Source of the DNA: Pseudomonadota bacterium
GTDB taxonomy: Bacteria; Pseudomonadota; Gammaproteobacteria; JAKAQQ01
Assembly: GCA_021852325.1 (NCBI GenBank)
Contig: JAJZNM010000172.1
Location: forward strand, 2,080 to 7,191
Direction of reading: 5' to 3'
Length of the DNA: 5,112 bases
The position numbers and the translations under genes were made by a program. Below, in pieces: positions 1 through 5,112 of the stretch; the stretch's first letter is position 1, and each line of letters opens with the position of its first letter. The notes under the pieces are model-generated. The model ran no database searches, was not told the DNA's origin, and worked only from the letters and a program-made list of their open reading frames with translations.

Positions 1-50
1 GTTCCCACCAGGCCCACAATCAGCCAGTGCCCCGTTCGCGGTTTCATCAT
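1..50 (-). CDS. N-terminus of a divergent, unidentified membrane or exported protein (partial)
   Basis: Reading leftward from an ATG at 50-48, the frame stays open to the window edge and gives MMKPRTGHWLIVGLVGT. This has the look of the start of a signal peptide or membrane anchor: a short basic head (K3, R5) followed by a hydrophobic run from W9. A weak Shine-Dalgarno element, GAGAG on the minus strand (57-61), sits six bases before the ATG, and an extended -10 promoter lies about 45 bases upstream. A second ATG at 47-45 is also possible. Seventeen residues are too few to identify a family, so no function is given. The gene is inferred from start, RBS and promoter together; each alone would be weak. 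Confidence 0.45.
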   Translation of the reverse strand, partial: MMKPRTGHWLIVGLVG

Positions 51-91
51 GGATCGCTCTCGCCGTACCCGGCTCCGGAGGAAACGCTTCC

Positions 92-100
92 AATATACCA
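92..100 (-). promoter_or_regulatory. Candidate extended -10 promoter for the leftward gene
   Basis: On the minus strand the sequence reads TGG-TATATT, the TGn extension joined to a five-of-six match to TATAAT. No good -35 is visible at 17 bases, which is tolerated for extended -10 promoters. Transcription would start near 85 and leave a leader of about 35 bases before the ATG at 50, long enough to hold the GAGAG element. Confidence 0.4.
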
Positions 101-140
101 CCGGTGCCCGATCCCCATAAAACCATTCGACGAACCCACC

Positions 141-214
141 GGGGTGCACCCGAATCTGCCGGGTGAGATCCGTCCGCTCGGCGGATCTGGGCGTTTGCTT
201 CTCATGGGGTGCAC
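141..214. repeat. Direct repeat GGGGTGCAC in the divergent control region
   Basis: GGGGTGCAC occurs at 141-149 and again at 206-214, starts 65 bases apart. The first copy is part of a perfect ten-base palindrome, GGGTGCACCC (142-151). The second copy lies between the -35 and -10 of the candidate rightward promoter, where a bound protein would block polymerase. A regulator site is a plausible reading but no known operator was recognised. Confidence 0.3.
166..188. repeat. Inverted repeat just upstream of the rightward promoter
   Basis: AGATCCG (166-172) and CGGATCT (182-188) are perfect seven-base arms around a nine-base centre. The dyad ends six bases before the -35 element of the candidate promoter of the operon, a position used by many activators. 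It could equally be a chance result of the high density of GATC words in this DNA. Confidence 0.3.
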
Positions 215-223
215 GGCTACACT
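195..223 (+). promoter_or_regulatory. Candidate sigma-70-type promoter of the moxR-DUF58-tgpA operon
   Basis: TTGCTT (195-200) and TACACT (218-223) are separated by exactly 17 bases, matching the consensus at three of six and four of six positions. The expected start of transcription is about 229-231, on the ATG of the MoxR gene at 230. If real, the message has no leader. The -35 is weak, so an activator may be needed. Confidence 0.4.
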
Positions 224-229
224 GGGATG

Positions 230-1177
230 ATGGTTCTGCCTGTTGAGAATCGCATCGCATCCGATCGCCACAGCCGGGCCCAGGATGCCCTCTCGCTGCT
301 CTCGACGGTCGTGGTCGGCAAGGTCCCCGAAATCCGCCTGGCAATGACCTGCCTCCTCGCGGGTGGGCATCTCCTCATCGAAGACATTCCGGGAGTTGGC
401 AAGACCACGCTCGCCCGGGCCCTCGCACGGGTTCTCGGCCTGTCTTTTCAGCGCATCCAGTTCACGAGCGATCTCCTGCCGACCGACATCATCGGTACCT
501 CAATTTACGATCCGGAGGCACGCCGCTTCCACTTCGAACCCGGACCGCTTTTTGCATCCTTGATTCTCGCTGACGAAATCAATCGGACAACCCCACGCAC
601 CCAGAGTGCACTCCTCGAGGCCATGGAAGAAAACCAGGTGACCGTGGAAGGCGAGACCCGTCCCCTGCCCGATCCGTTTTTCGTCATTGCGACCGAGAAT
701 CCGGCGCAGCAGGTTGGAACCTACCCCCTTCCCGAATCCCAACTCGACCGCTTTCTCATGTGCCTCACCCTGGGTTATCCGGATCCTGAATCCGAAGCCG
801 AGCTCTGGCGTGGACTCGATCCCCAAAAACGGCTCCGCGAACTCCCCGCACTCCTCGACCCCGAGGATCTGCTACAGATCCGGACCGAGATCCACGACGT
901 GGGTGCCACGGAAGCCGTCTTTCGCTATATCGCCGAGATCGTGCGCCTGAGCCGCGCATCGCGGGAACTCGAGCAGGGACTTTCACCCCGCGCTGCGCTC
1001 GGACTGATCGCGGCCGGAAAGGCGCATGCCTGGCTCGACGGTCGCACGAACCTCTGGCCGGATGACATCCAGGCCGTGTTCGTGGCCGTGAGCCGCCACC
1101 GGCTCGCATACCCAAGGGGTAGTCATCGTGACGAAGATCGCCTCACCTCGCTCCTCAAGGCTGTTCCGGTTCCCTGA
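230..1177 (+). CDS. moxR: MoxR-family AAA+ ATPase
   Basis: A 315-residue cytoplasmic ATPase of the MoxR class (AAA_3 core plus helical lid), close to the usual family length. Visible motifs are Walker A, PGVGKT at 54-59; Walker B, LILADE at 111-116, followed by INRTTPRTQSALLEAMEE; sensor 1, ATENP at 154-158 (most relatives have ATQNP); and the arginine-finger block PESQLDRF at 168-175. The SPRAAL block near residue 255 is the sensor-2 region in the lid. MoxR proteins are thought to act as chaperones that mature or assemble partner proteins, often those with von Willebrand-like folds such as the adjacent DUF58 protein. Start choice is uncertain: ATG at 230 follows a TACACT -10 box by six bases and no Shine-Dalgarno is visible, suggesting leaderless translation. 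ATG at 227 and GTG at 209 are in frame, but the GTG lies upstream of the proposed -10. The identification itself is firm. Confidence 0.93.
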   Translation: MVLPVENRIASDRHSRAQDALSLLSTVVVGKVPEIRLAMTCLLAGGHLLIEDIPGVGKTTLARALARVLGLSFQRIQFTSDLLPTDIIGTSIYDPEARRFHFEPGPLFASLILADEINRTTPRTQSALLEAMEENQVTVEGETRPLPDPFFVIATENPAQQVGTYPLPESQLDRFLMCLTLGYPDPESEAELWRGLDPQKRLRELPALLDPEDLLQIRTEIHDVGATEAVFRYIAEIVRLSRASRELEQGLSPRAALGLIAAGKAHAWLDGRTNLWPDDIQAVFVAVSRHRLAYPRGSHRDEDRLTSLLKAVPVP

Positions 1178-1187
1178 CCTCGCGGCT

Positions 1188-1193
1188 GGGTGA
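1188..1193 (+). promoter_or_regulatory. Shine-Dalgarno site that fixes a GTG start
   Basis: GGGTGA pairs well with the 3' end of 16S rRNA (GGTGA core) and sits nine bases before the GTG at 1203. It also contains the in-frame TGA (1191-1193) that closes the frame upstream, so no earlier start is possible. No ATG lies in this frame until well into the first membrane helix, so the GTG is the natural start. Confidence 0.5.
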
Positions 1194-1202
1194 ATACCCG
1201 AA

Positions 1203-2186
1203 GTGCTTGAGCCAGCCGCTAGATCCATCCAGACTGACTCCGGCAGGGATCCCGGCTGGCGGCCGGACCTGATCGAAACCTCCCGGTCGGAACGGATTCC
1301 CTATCGCCGGACCTACATCCTGCCGACACGGTTCGGATTCGCGTTCGCCCTCATGCTCTTCGCCCTGTTTCTCGGCGCCATGAACTACAACAACAACATG
1401 GCGTTCTTCCTGGTGTTCCTGCTCACCGGGCTCGGACTGTTCTCGATGACCCGCACGCACCGCAACCTGGTCGGTCTCAAGATCCTGGGGATCGAGGCGC
1501 CATCCGTGTTCGCGGGGGAACCGATGCGCATCCGCCTCGTGCTCGAGAACGAGGCAGCTTTTGGAAGGCTCGATCTCACGCTTTCGACCCGCCGGGGCCA
1601 GCACCGGGGACCCCCCCTGGACCTGGCTCCGGGCAAGACGGGAACCTGCGTGCTCGAACTTCCGACCGGCTCCCGCGGGCGTTTCGACCCCGGAAGGCTG
1701 AGCCTTGTCTCGAGGCGACCCTTTGGCCTGTTCCGGGCCTTTCATCCGCTGACCTACCCGGTGCGATCGATCGTCTACCCGAAGCCGGCCGAGCCGCCGA
1801 GACCCATCCCGGCGAGCCCGAGCACCTCGATGCGGAGCCGTTCCGACCGGGTCGAAGCAGAGGATTTCAAGGGATTGAGGCCCTACCGCCCGGGAGATGG
1901 ACGCAAACGCATCAGCTGGCCAGCTTATGCCAAGGGACTCGGGCTCCTGATCAAGGATTTCGAGATGCCAGCCGGAGAGGAGATCCGGATCCTGCGCTGG
2001 GCGGATGCGCCCGGCGATCCCGAGGAGCGTCTGTCACACTTGACCCGCTGGGTGATCAACCTGTCCACTCTCAAGCTTGAATATGGGCTCGAGTTGCCAT
2101 GCGGATCCGTACCCGTGAGCCAGGGATTGCACCACCTCGATCGCTGCCTCACCCATCTCGCGCTTTACCCCGAACCCATCCGATGA
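1203..2186 (+). CDS. DUF58 domain membrane protein
   Basis: A 327-residue protein anchored by two closely spaced hydrophobic segments (about 43-60 and 66-82) joined by a short NYNNN turn, with most of the chain after them. The family signature is clear: an SRRPFGLFRAF block at 170-180, a VYP motif at 191-193, and the DUF58 core from about 222, with RPYRPGDGRKRISW at 226-239 and the following AYAKGLGLLIKDFE. The C-terminal part of DUF58 proteins is related to von Willebrand A folds, but no metal-binding DxSxS motif is seen here. DUF58 genes almost always sit next to a MoxR ATPase, which is thought to act on them; the pairing is kept here, with a 25-base gap. The stop codon overlaps the start of the transglutaminase gene (ATGA at 2183-2186), so the two are probably translated together. 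The biochemical role of the family is not established. It starts with GTG behind a GGGTGA element. Confidence 0.9.
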   Translation: MLEPAARSIQTDSGRDPGWRPDLIETSRSERIPYRRTYILPTRFGFAFALMLFALFLGAMNYNNNMAFFLVFLLTGLGLFSMTRTHRNLVGLKILGIEAPSVFAGEPMRIRLVLENEAAFGRLDLTLSTRRGQHRGPPLDLAPGKTGTCVLELPTGSRGRFDPGRLSLVSRRPFGLFRAFHPLTYPVRSIVYPKPAEPPRPIPASPSTSMRSRSDRVEAEDFKGLRPYRPGDGRKRISWPAYAKGLGLLIKDFEMPAGEEIRILRWADAPGDPEERLSHLTRWVINLSTLKLEYGLELPCGSVPVSQGLHHLDRCLTHLALYPEPIR

Positions 2187-4174
2187 TGAGAACGACCCCG
2201 GTGAACGGATCCGGACGGAGGCCGTGGACTTCTCCGTTGCCGGCACTCCTCCTCCTCCTGGTCTTGGTCTGGGTCCCCCTGTTCTGGAGCCTCCCCTGGT
2301 GGATGCCACTCCTGGCTGCCCTGGTCCTCCCGGTCCGCCTCGCGCGCCCCTGGCCGGGCAAACGTCCACCGATCCTGCTCCGGATCGCACTCGTGGCGAT
2401 CGGGATCAGCCTCGTCTTCGGGACCTTCCACAGCCTGAACGGCGCCGTGGCGGGATCCGCCCTCCTCCTCCTCATGGCCGCGCTCAAGATTCTCGAAAGT
2501 GCATCACCCCGGGATCTTCGGGTCCTCATCCTGATCGGGTATTTCGAGATCGGCGCCGACTTCTTTCTCGGCCAGTCGCCGATTCTTGCGCTTTATCTCG
2601 CAGGCCTCTTGATCGGACTGACCGCGATCTGGCTCTGGATCGAGGAACCCTGGCAGGTGCGGAACCCCGTGCCGGAGCTGGGACCGGCACTCCGCTGCCT
2701 CTTGGCGGCCCTTCCGACGGCGCTTCTCCTCTTTCTCGCGGTTCCGAGAATCCCGGGCCCGCTCTGGGGACTCGGTGCCCCGAACCCGCGCCGGCTCGGA
2801 CTGCCCCGAAGTCTCGATCCCGGCGCCCTCAACCGGATCGTCCTGTCGCACCGGATGGTCTTCCGCATCCGCTATGAAGGCCCCCCGCCTCCGCGCTCCG
2901 AACGCTACTTCCGGGGTCCCGTCTTCAACCGCTTCACCGGAACACGCTGGCTTCCGGGACGCGTGGGGGCGATCCCGCCCCCACGGAAGACCTTCCTCAG
3001 GGGCCCCGCCGTGCGCTACCGCATCACGCTCGAACCCACGGAGACCCGTGCCCTCTTCGCACTGGATTATCCAGTGGACTGGTCGATTGCAGCCCGCCTG
3101 GACTCCTTCTTCGAACTGAGAAGCCCCATCCCGTTGCGCCATCTCACGACCTATACGGCGATCTCCTATCCTGACCTCGGGATGCAGGGATTGCCAGTCA
3201 GTGCACGCCTGCGTGATCTCGCGCTTCCCGCAGGCATCGATCCCAAGGCCCGGGCCCTCGCACAAACATGGCGTTCAGAGGATCCCGCTCCCCGCGCGAT
3301 CATCCGGCATGCACTCGATTATTTTCACGACGAGCCCTTCTACTACACGCTCCACCCGCCCAAGCTGAGCGGCCCAGACGCCGTCGACGAGTTCCTGTTC
3401 AAGACCCGACGGGGGTTCTGCCAGCACTACGCATCCGCCTTTGCGGTGCTCATGCGGGCGGCCGGCATTCCCGCACGGGTCGTCACGGGGTTTGTCGGTG
3501 GACGTTACGATGCGCTTGGAGGCTTCTATGTGATTCGCGAAAGCGATGCCCATGCCTGGGACGAGGTGTGGCTGCAGGGGACGGGCTGGGTGCGCATCGA
3601 CCCGACGGCTGCGATCGCAGCCTCGCGCGTCAGCCCGGCGACGCTGGCGCTTTTCGCTGGCAGTGTCCACATCGCTGGATTCACCTTCCCGGACGAAGGG
3701 ATCTGGGAGCATCTGCAAAATGGCTGGGATGCCCTCAACGCGGTCTGGGACCGATGGGTGCTCGGATACGGTCCCCACCTGCAACGCCGGCTGTTCGATT
3801 CCCTGGATCCCGCACGACATCACACTCTCGAATGGATCGGGCTCGTCTTCCTCGCGCTGCTGATCCCCACACTGGCGACTGGCGGGTGGTGGCTCTGGTC
3901 TCATTTCACCGGGTTGCGTCTGACCCCTGAAGAACGCATCTGGCTCAAACTCGTACGCCGACTGCGGGACTGGGGTCACCCGGAAGTGTGGGAGACACCG
4001 CTCGCCTTTGCCGCGCGGATCGGTCAAAAACTGCCCGAAGCCAGGGTCACGCTCCACGCGCTTGCCCGGGATTATTCCGAGCTGCATTATGGATCGAGCA
4101 GTGATCCCCTCCGGCGTGCTCGACTCAGCATGGCCATCTCCCGTTTCAAACCACCGGGCCGGAGAAGCCACTAG
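2183..4174 (+). CDS. tgpA: TgpA-like membrane transglutaminase (DUF3488 / transglutaminase core / DUF4129)
   Basis: A 663-residue inner-membrane protein, about the size of Pseudomonas TgpA. The N-terminal DUF3488 part has six or seven hydrophobic segments (about 18-36, 38-52, 64-82, 87-104, 112-128, 131-152, 166-188). A large extracytoplasmic region follows, with the transglutaminase core at about 380-480. The papain-like triad is intact: Cys413 in GFCQHYASAF, His457 in SDAHAWDEVW and Asp473 in RIDPT. A last membrane helix (about 550-573) is followed by a cytoplasmic tail from about 580 that resembles DUF4129 (WETPLAFAARIGQKLP). TgpA is reported as essential in Pseudomonas aeruginosa; its substrate is unknown and a cell-envelope role is inferred. 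The start is taken at ATG 2183 because it overlaps the upstream stop as ATGA and no Shine-Dalgarno is present, pointing to translational coupling. A second ATG follows at 2186. The frame extends back to 2099, but that stretch lies inside DUF58 coding sequence and its translation is proline/arginine-rich shadow. Confidence 0.93.
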   Translation: MMRTTPVNGSGRRPWTSPLPALLLLLVLVWVPLFWSLPWWMPLLAALVLPVRLARPWPGKRPPILLRIALVAIGISLVFGTFHSLNGAVAGSALLLLMAALKILESASPRDLRVLILIGYFEIGADFFLGQSPILALYLAGLLIGLTAIWLWIEEPWQVRNPVPELGPALRCLLAALPTALLLFLAVPRIPGPLWGLGAPNPRRLGLPRSLDPGALNRIVLSHRMVFRIRYEGPPPPRSERYFRGPVFNRFTGTRWLPGRVGAIPPPRKTFLRGPAVRYRITLEPTETRALFALDYPVDWSIAARLDSFFELRSPIPLRHLTTYTAISYPDLGMQGLPVSARLRDLALPAGIDPKARALAQTWRSEDPAPRAIIRHALDYFHDEPFYYTLHPPKLSGPDAVDEFLFKTRRGFCQHYASAFAVLMRAAGIPARVVTGFVGGRYDALGGFYVIRESDAHAWDEVWLQGTGWVRIDPTAAIAASRVSPATLALFAGSVHIAGFTFPDEGIWEHLQNGWDALNAVWDRWVLGYGPHLQRRLFDSLDPARHHTLEWIGLVFLALLIPTLATGGWWLWSHFTGLRLTPEERIWLKLVRRLRDWGHPEVWETPLAFAARIGQKLPEARVTLHALARDYSELHYGSSSDPLRRARLSMAISRFKPPGRRSH

Positions 4175-4206
4175 ATCGAGACGCACCCTGAACCCGCTCT
4201 CTCGAT
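4175..4206. repeat. Inverted repeat directly after the operon's last stop codon
   Basis: ATCGAGA (4175-4181) begins at the base after the tgpA stop, and its perfect reverse complement TCTCGAT lies at 4200-4206, leaving an 18-base loop. There is no U-run behind it, so it is not a standard intrinsic terminator. It may protect the transcript end or be chance. No better terminator was found between 4175 and 4406. Confidence 0.25.
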
Positions 4207-4242
4207 GAACCCGTCCATCCGGTCCGATTCCGATTGAACCCG
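4189..4242. repeat. Three copies of TGAACCCG
   Basis: TGAACCCG occurs at 4189-4196, 4206-4213 and 4235-4242, with starts 17 and 29 bases apart. A tandem CCGATT pair (4224-4235) runs into the third copy. A fourth TGAACCCG lies at 4994-5001, beyond the small protein gene. Spacing is irregular, so this is not a CRISPR-type or simple tandem array. Confidence 0.35.
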
Positions 4243-4310
4243 GGTCAGTCACACGAGCCTCCAAGATCACGCAAACGGTCTTCTTGCTTAACCTCCGTGT
4301 GTTAGCGTAC

Positions 4311-4323
4311 TGATCCTGGATCA
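4311..4323. promoter_or_regulatory. Dyad TGATCC-T-GGATCA upstream of the small protein gene
   Basis: A perfect 6+1+6 inverted repeat lies 84 bases before the ATG at 4407. Its right half also contributes to an eight-base inverted repeat, GATCAATC (4319-4326) with GATTGATC (4351-4358). It could be an operator or one arm of a leader RNA structure. A TTGCTT resembling a -35 lies at 4284-4289 but no convincing -10 follows, so no promoter is called. Confidence 0.3.
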
Positions 4324-4344
4324 ATCTGAGTTTACTGTGGACGA

Positions 4345-4364
4345 GTGGGTGATTGATCACTCAC
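4345..4364. promoter_or_regulatory. Imperfect dyad GTGGGTGA-TTGA-TCACTCAC
   Basis: Eight-base arms match at seven of eight positions around a four-base centre, 42 bases upstream of the ATG at 4407. The sequence shares bases 4351-4358 with the longer-range inverted repeat that starts at 4319, so the two structures could not form at the same time in RNA. A bound repressor is an equally good reading. Confidence 0.3.
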
Positions 4365-4395
4365 ACGAAGCATCCCGCTTCAGAGCAACGATACC

Positions 4396-4400
4396 AGGAG
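4396..4400 (+). promoter_or_regulatory. Ribosome binding site AGGAG
   Basis: AGGAG is placed six bases before the ATG at 4407, the clearest Shine-Dalgarno sequence in the window. It decides the start of the small protein gene against the in-frame TTG at 4353. Confidence 0.75.
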
Positions 4401-4406
4401 AATCCA

Positions 4407-4961
4407 ATGACACTGTCACCAATGAAAGAACCAGAGTCCATGCAGGGGACTGTCATGCGGGATGAGGGCAAAGCAGGCAAGCGAACGTCCCAGCAGCATC
4501 ACAGCCAAGCGGCGGAATCTCATGAAAAGGCCGCCCAGCATCATCGTGATGCCGCCAAGCTAGATGAAGCAGGCGATCCTCAGGGTGCCGCACACTCCGC
4601 GCATATCGCCCACGGATATTCTGTGAGCGCCATGGAACATGCAGCTGGAGCCAGCAAGGAATACGGGGCGGCGTGCAGAGATGCGGTAAAGGCATCCGGG
4701 TCGAGTTCATGCCGGCGGTACGACCACCGGCATTGCTCGTCGAGCGAGGTCCAGGTGGTGCATCTCCCTACAGACCGGGTTAGCACTGGACCCACAAAGT
4801 CTAGAGGCGCGAATTCCACCACAAGTGCAAGGCAGTTGAGCATGAATGGCTCTAAACCAGGTTCTGTGTATCCCCGTTCTGGCATTTCCCGGGGCGGCAG
4901 CTCAAGCCAGCCTGATCCTGGCGAACGCCTCATCAATCGCATGCGGGCGGCTCACACATGA
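4407..4961 (+). CDS. Small His/Ala-rich heptad-repeat protein with a doubtful C-terminal extension
   Basis: The open frame codes for 184 residues, but only about the first 90 look like selected protein. After a polar head (1-28) come three perfect seven-residue repeats of the form [HS]-H-x-x-A-A-[EQK] at 31-37, 38-44 and 45-51. An AGDP turn (55-58) and a second Ala/His-rich helix (61-86, with AHSAHIAHG and MEHAA) follow. This fits a helical hairpin. No signal peptide or membrane segment is seen, so a soluble cytoplasmic location is likely. Similar His/Ala-rich small proteins (HHEKAAEHH type) are common in proteobacterial genomes and are annotated as hypothetical; I know no function. Metal binding or stress protection would be guesses. 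From about residue 90 the translation becomes Ser/Arg/Gly-rich, loses G/C bias at third positions, and spans a strong hairpin (4709-4733). The original gene may have ended near 4680 and lost its stop. The start is firm, the end is not. Confidence 0.6.
   Translation: MTLSPMKEPESMQGTVMRDEGKAGKRTSQQHHSQAAESHEKAAQHHRDAAKLDEAGDPQGAAHSAHIAHGYSVSAMEHAAGASKEYGAACRDAVKASGSSSCRRYDHRHCSSSEVQVVHLPTDRVSTGPTKSRGANSTTSARQLSMNGSKPGSVYPRSGISRGGSSSQPDPGERLINRMRAAHT
4709..4733. repeat. Strong hairpin with 11-base arms
   Basis: ATGCCGGCGGT (4709-4719) and ACCACCGGCAT (4723-4733) pair at ten of eleven positions around a three-base ACG loop. It is the strongest local hairpin I found. No U-run follows, so it is not a classic terminator. 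It resembles the REP-type palindromes of intergenic DNA, which would support the small gene ending upstream of it. Confidence 0.5.
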
Positions 4962-5013
4962 ACGCACGCAGGTTTCTTGTGGGGTCGATTTTCTGAACCC
5001 GGATGACTCATCA

Positions 5014-5031
5014 GGGCCCGCCATCGGGCTC
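5014..5031. repeat. Short GC-rich hairpin
   Basis: GGGCCCG (5014-5020) pairs with CGGGCTC (5025-5031) over seven bases, including one G-U pair, around a CCAT loop. The following bases, AAGATCTTT, give only a short T-run, so terminator activity is possible but weak. Confidence 0.3.
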
Positions 5032-5054
5032 AAGATCTTTGCGCACGGGATCCA

Positions 5055-5068
5055 CCATTCGGGAATGG
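5055..5068. repeat. Dyad CCATTC-GG-GAATGG
   Basis: Perfect six-base arms flank a two-base centre, 44 bases from the right edge of the window. The form suits a dimeric regulator upstream of a gene beyond the edge, but no promoter elements were recognised next to it. Confidence 0.25.
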
Positions 5069-5112
5069 CTGCCAGATGGGCAAACCTCCAGCAAGTGAGC
5101 CCAACCGGGTAG

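Larger units (their letters stand above)
4690..5112. other. Stretch without a supportable gene
   Basis: Beyond the conserved-looking part of the small protein I see no frame with convincing codon bias on either strand. The open frame of the small gene continues to 4961, and an 88-codon frame (4846-5112) ends on the last base of the window, but neither resembles a known family. The stretch holds a strong hairpin at 4709-4733, a short palindrome GCTCG-T-CGAGC (4735-4745), a copy of TGAACCCG (4994-5001) and two dyads near the right edge. Confidence 0.45.

Noticed and set aside
209..229. GTG at 209 as the MoxR start
   Set aside because: No Shine-Dalgarno precedes it and the added residues fall outside the family's conserved region; the best promoter -10 lies downstream of it. 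It is kept as an alternative only.
2099..2182. A 28-codon upstream extension of the transglutaminase
   Set aside because: It lies inside the DUF58 coding sequence, reads as Pro/Arg-rich sequence, and the ATGA overlap at 2183 gives a better start next to the first membrane helix.
2224..2877. A proline/glycine-rich, collagen-like 217-codon frame on the + strand
   Set aside because: It is the alternate-frame reading of the Leu/Leu/Pro-rich membrane part of tgpA; its composition follows from CTC/CCG codons shifted by one base.
2504..3265. A 253-codon minus-strand frame within tgpA
   Set aside because: It lies wholly opposite the transmembrane and extracytoplasmic coding sequence of tgpA and gives an Arg/Glu/Gly-rich product typical of antisense shadows in GC-rich DNA.
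4284..4313. A possible promoter (TTGCTT followed by TACTGA at 18 bases) for the small gene
   Set aside because: The -10 candidate matches the consensus at only two positions; no alternative -10 at a proper distance was found.
3275..4360. A 361-codon open frame on the minus strand, opposite the 3' half of tgpA and the following gap
   Set aside because: It is the mirror of a GC-rich gene whose + strand frame has intact catalytic motifs. Its product has no recognisable domain, it starts with GTG without an RBS, and it covers both coding and non-coding DNA without change in character.
4800..4816. TCTAGA and GAATTC five bases apart, resembling a cloning polylinker
   Set aside because: Only two restriction sites are present, with no further vector sequence recognised on either side. 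Chance is the simpler explanation, though a vector screen of 4790-4830 would settle it.
4846..5112. An 88-codon + strand frame with a hydrophobic N-terminus, ending on the last base of the window
   Set aside because: It has no RBS, weak codon bias and no family resemblance, and it starts inside the tail of the preceding open frame. It cannot be supported without homologues.

Overview
The window is GC-rich bacterial DNA (low sixties percent GC by eye) with tightly packed genes and strong G/C bias at third codon positions. The proteins read like those of a proteobacterium, most likely a gammaproteobacterium. The best clue is the transglutaminase gene: its DUF3488 / transglutaminase core / DUF4129 layout, its 663-residue length and its DAHAW and RIDPT blocks resemble gammaproteobacterial TgpA. 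No rRNA, tRNA, CRISPR array or recognisable insertion sequence was seen, so genus cannot be assigned.

Positions 1-229 look like a divergent control region. A gene reading leftward enters from the left edge; only its first 17 codons are present. A candidate extended -10 promoter serves it. A second candidate promoter points right and ends only six bases before the start of the MoxR gene, which suggests leaderless translation. Short direct and inverted repeats lie between the two promoters.

Positions 230-4174 form one operon on the + strand: a MoxR-family AAA+ ATPase, a membrane-anchored DUF58 protein and a TgpA-like membrane transglutaminase. The first two are 25 bases apart and the last two overlap by ATGA. 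This is a widespread three-gene module. The MoxR ATPase is thought to act as a chaperone for the DUF58 partner, and the transglutaminase-like enzyme, anchored by N- and C-terminal membrane helices, presents its Cys-His-Asp site outside the cytoplasm. The physiological substrate is not established for the family in general; a role in envelope maintenance is the usual inference.

Positions 4175-4406 are non-coding and lower in GC, with three copies of TGAACCCG and several overlapping dyads just ahead of the next gene. From 4407, behind a good ribosome binding site, lies a small protein gene with three perfect seven-residue His/Ala repeats. Its first 90 or so codons look genuine; the rest of the open frame, to 4961, looks like unselected sequence and contains a strong hairpin. 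The remaining sequence to 5112 holds no gene I can support, only two short dyads.
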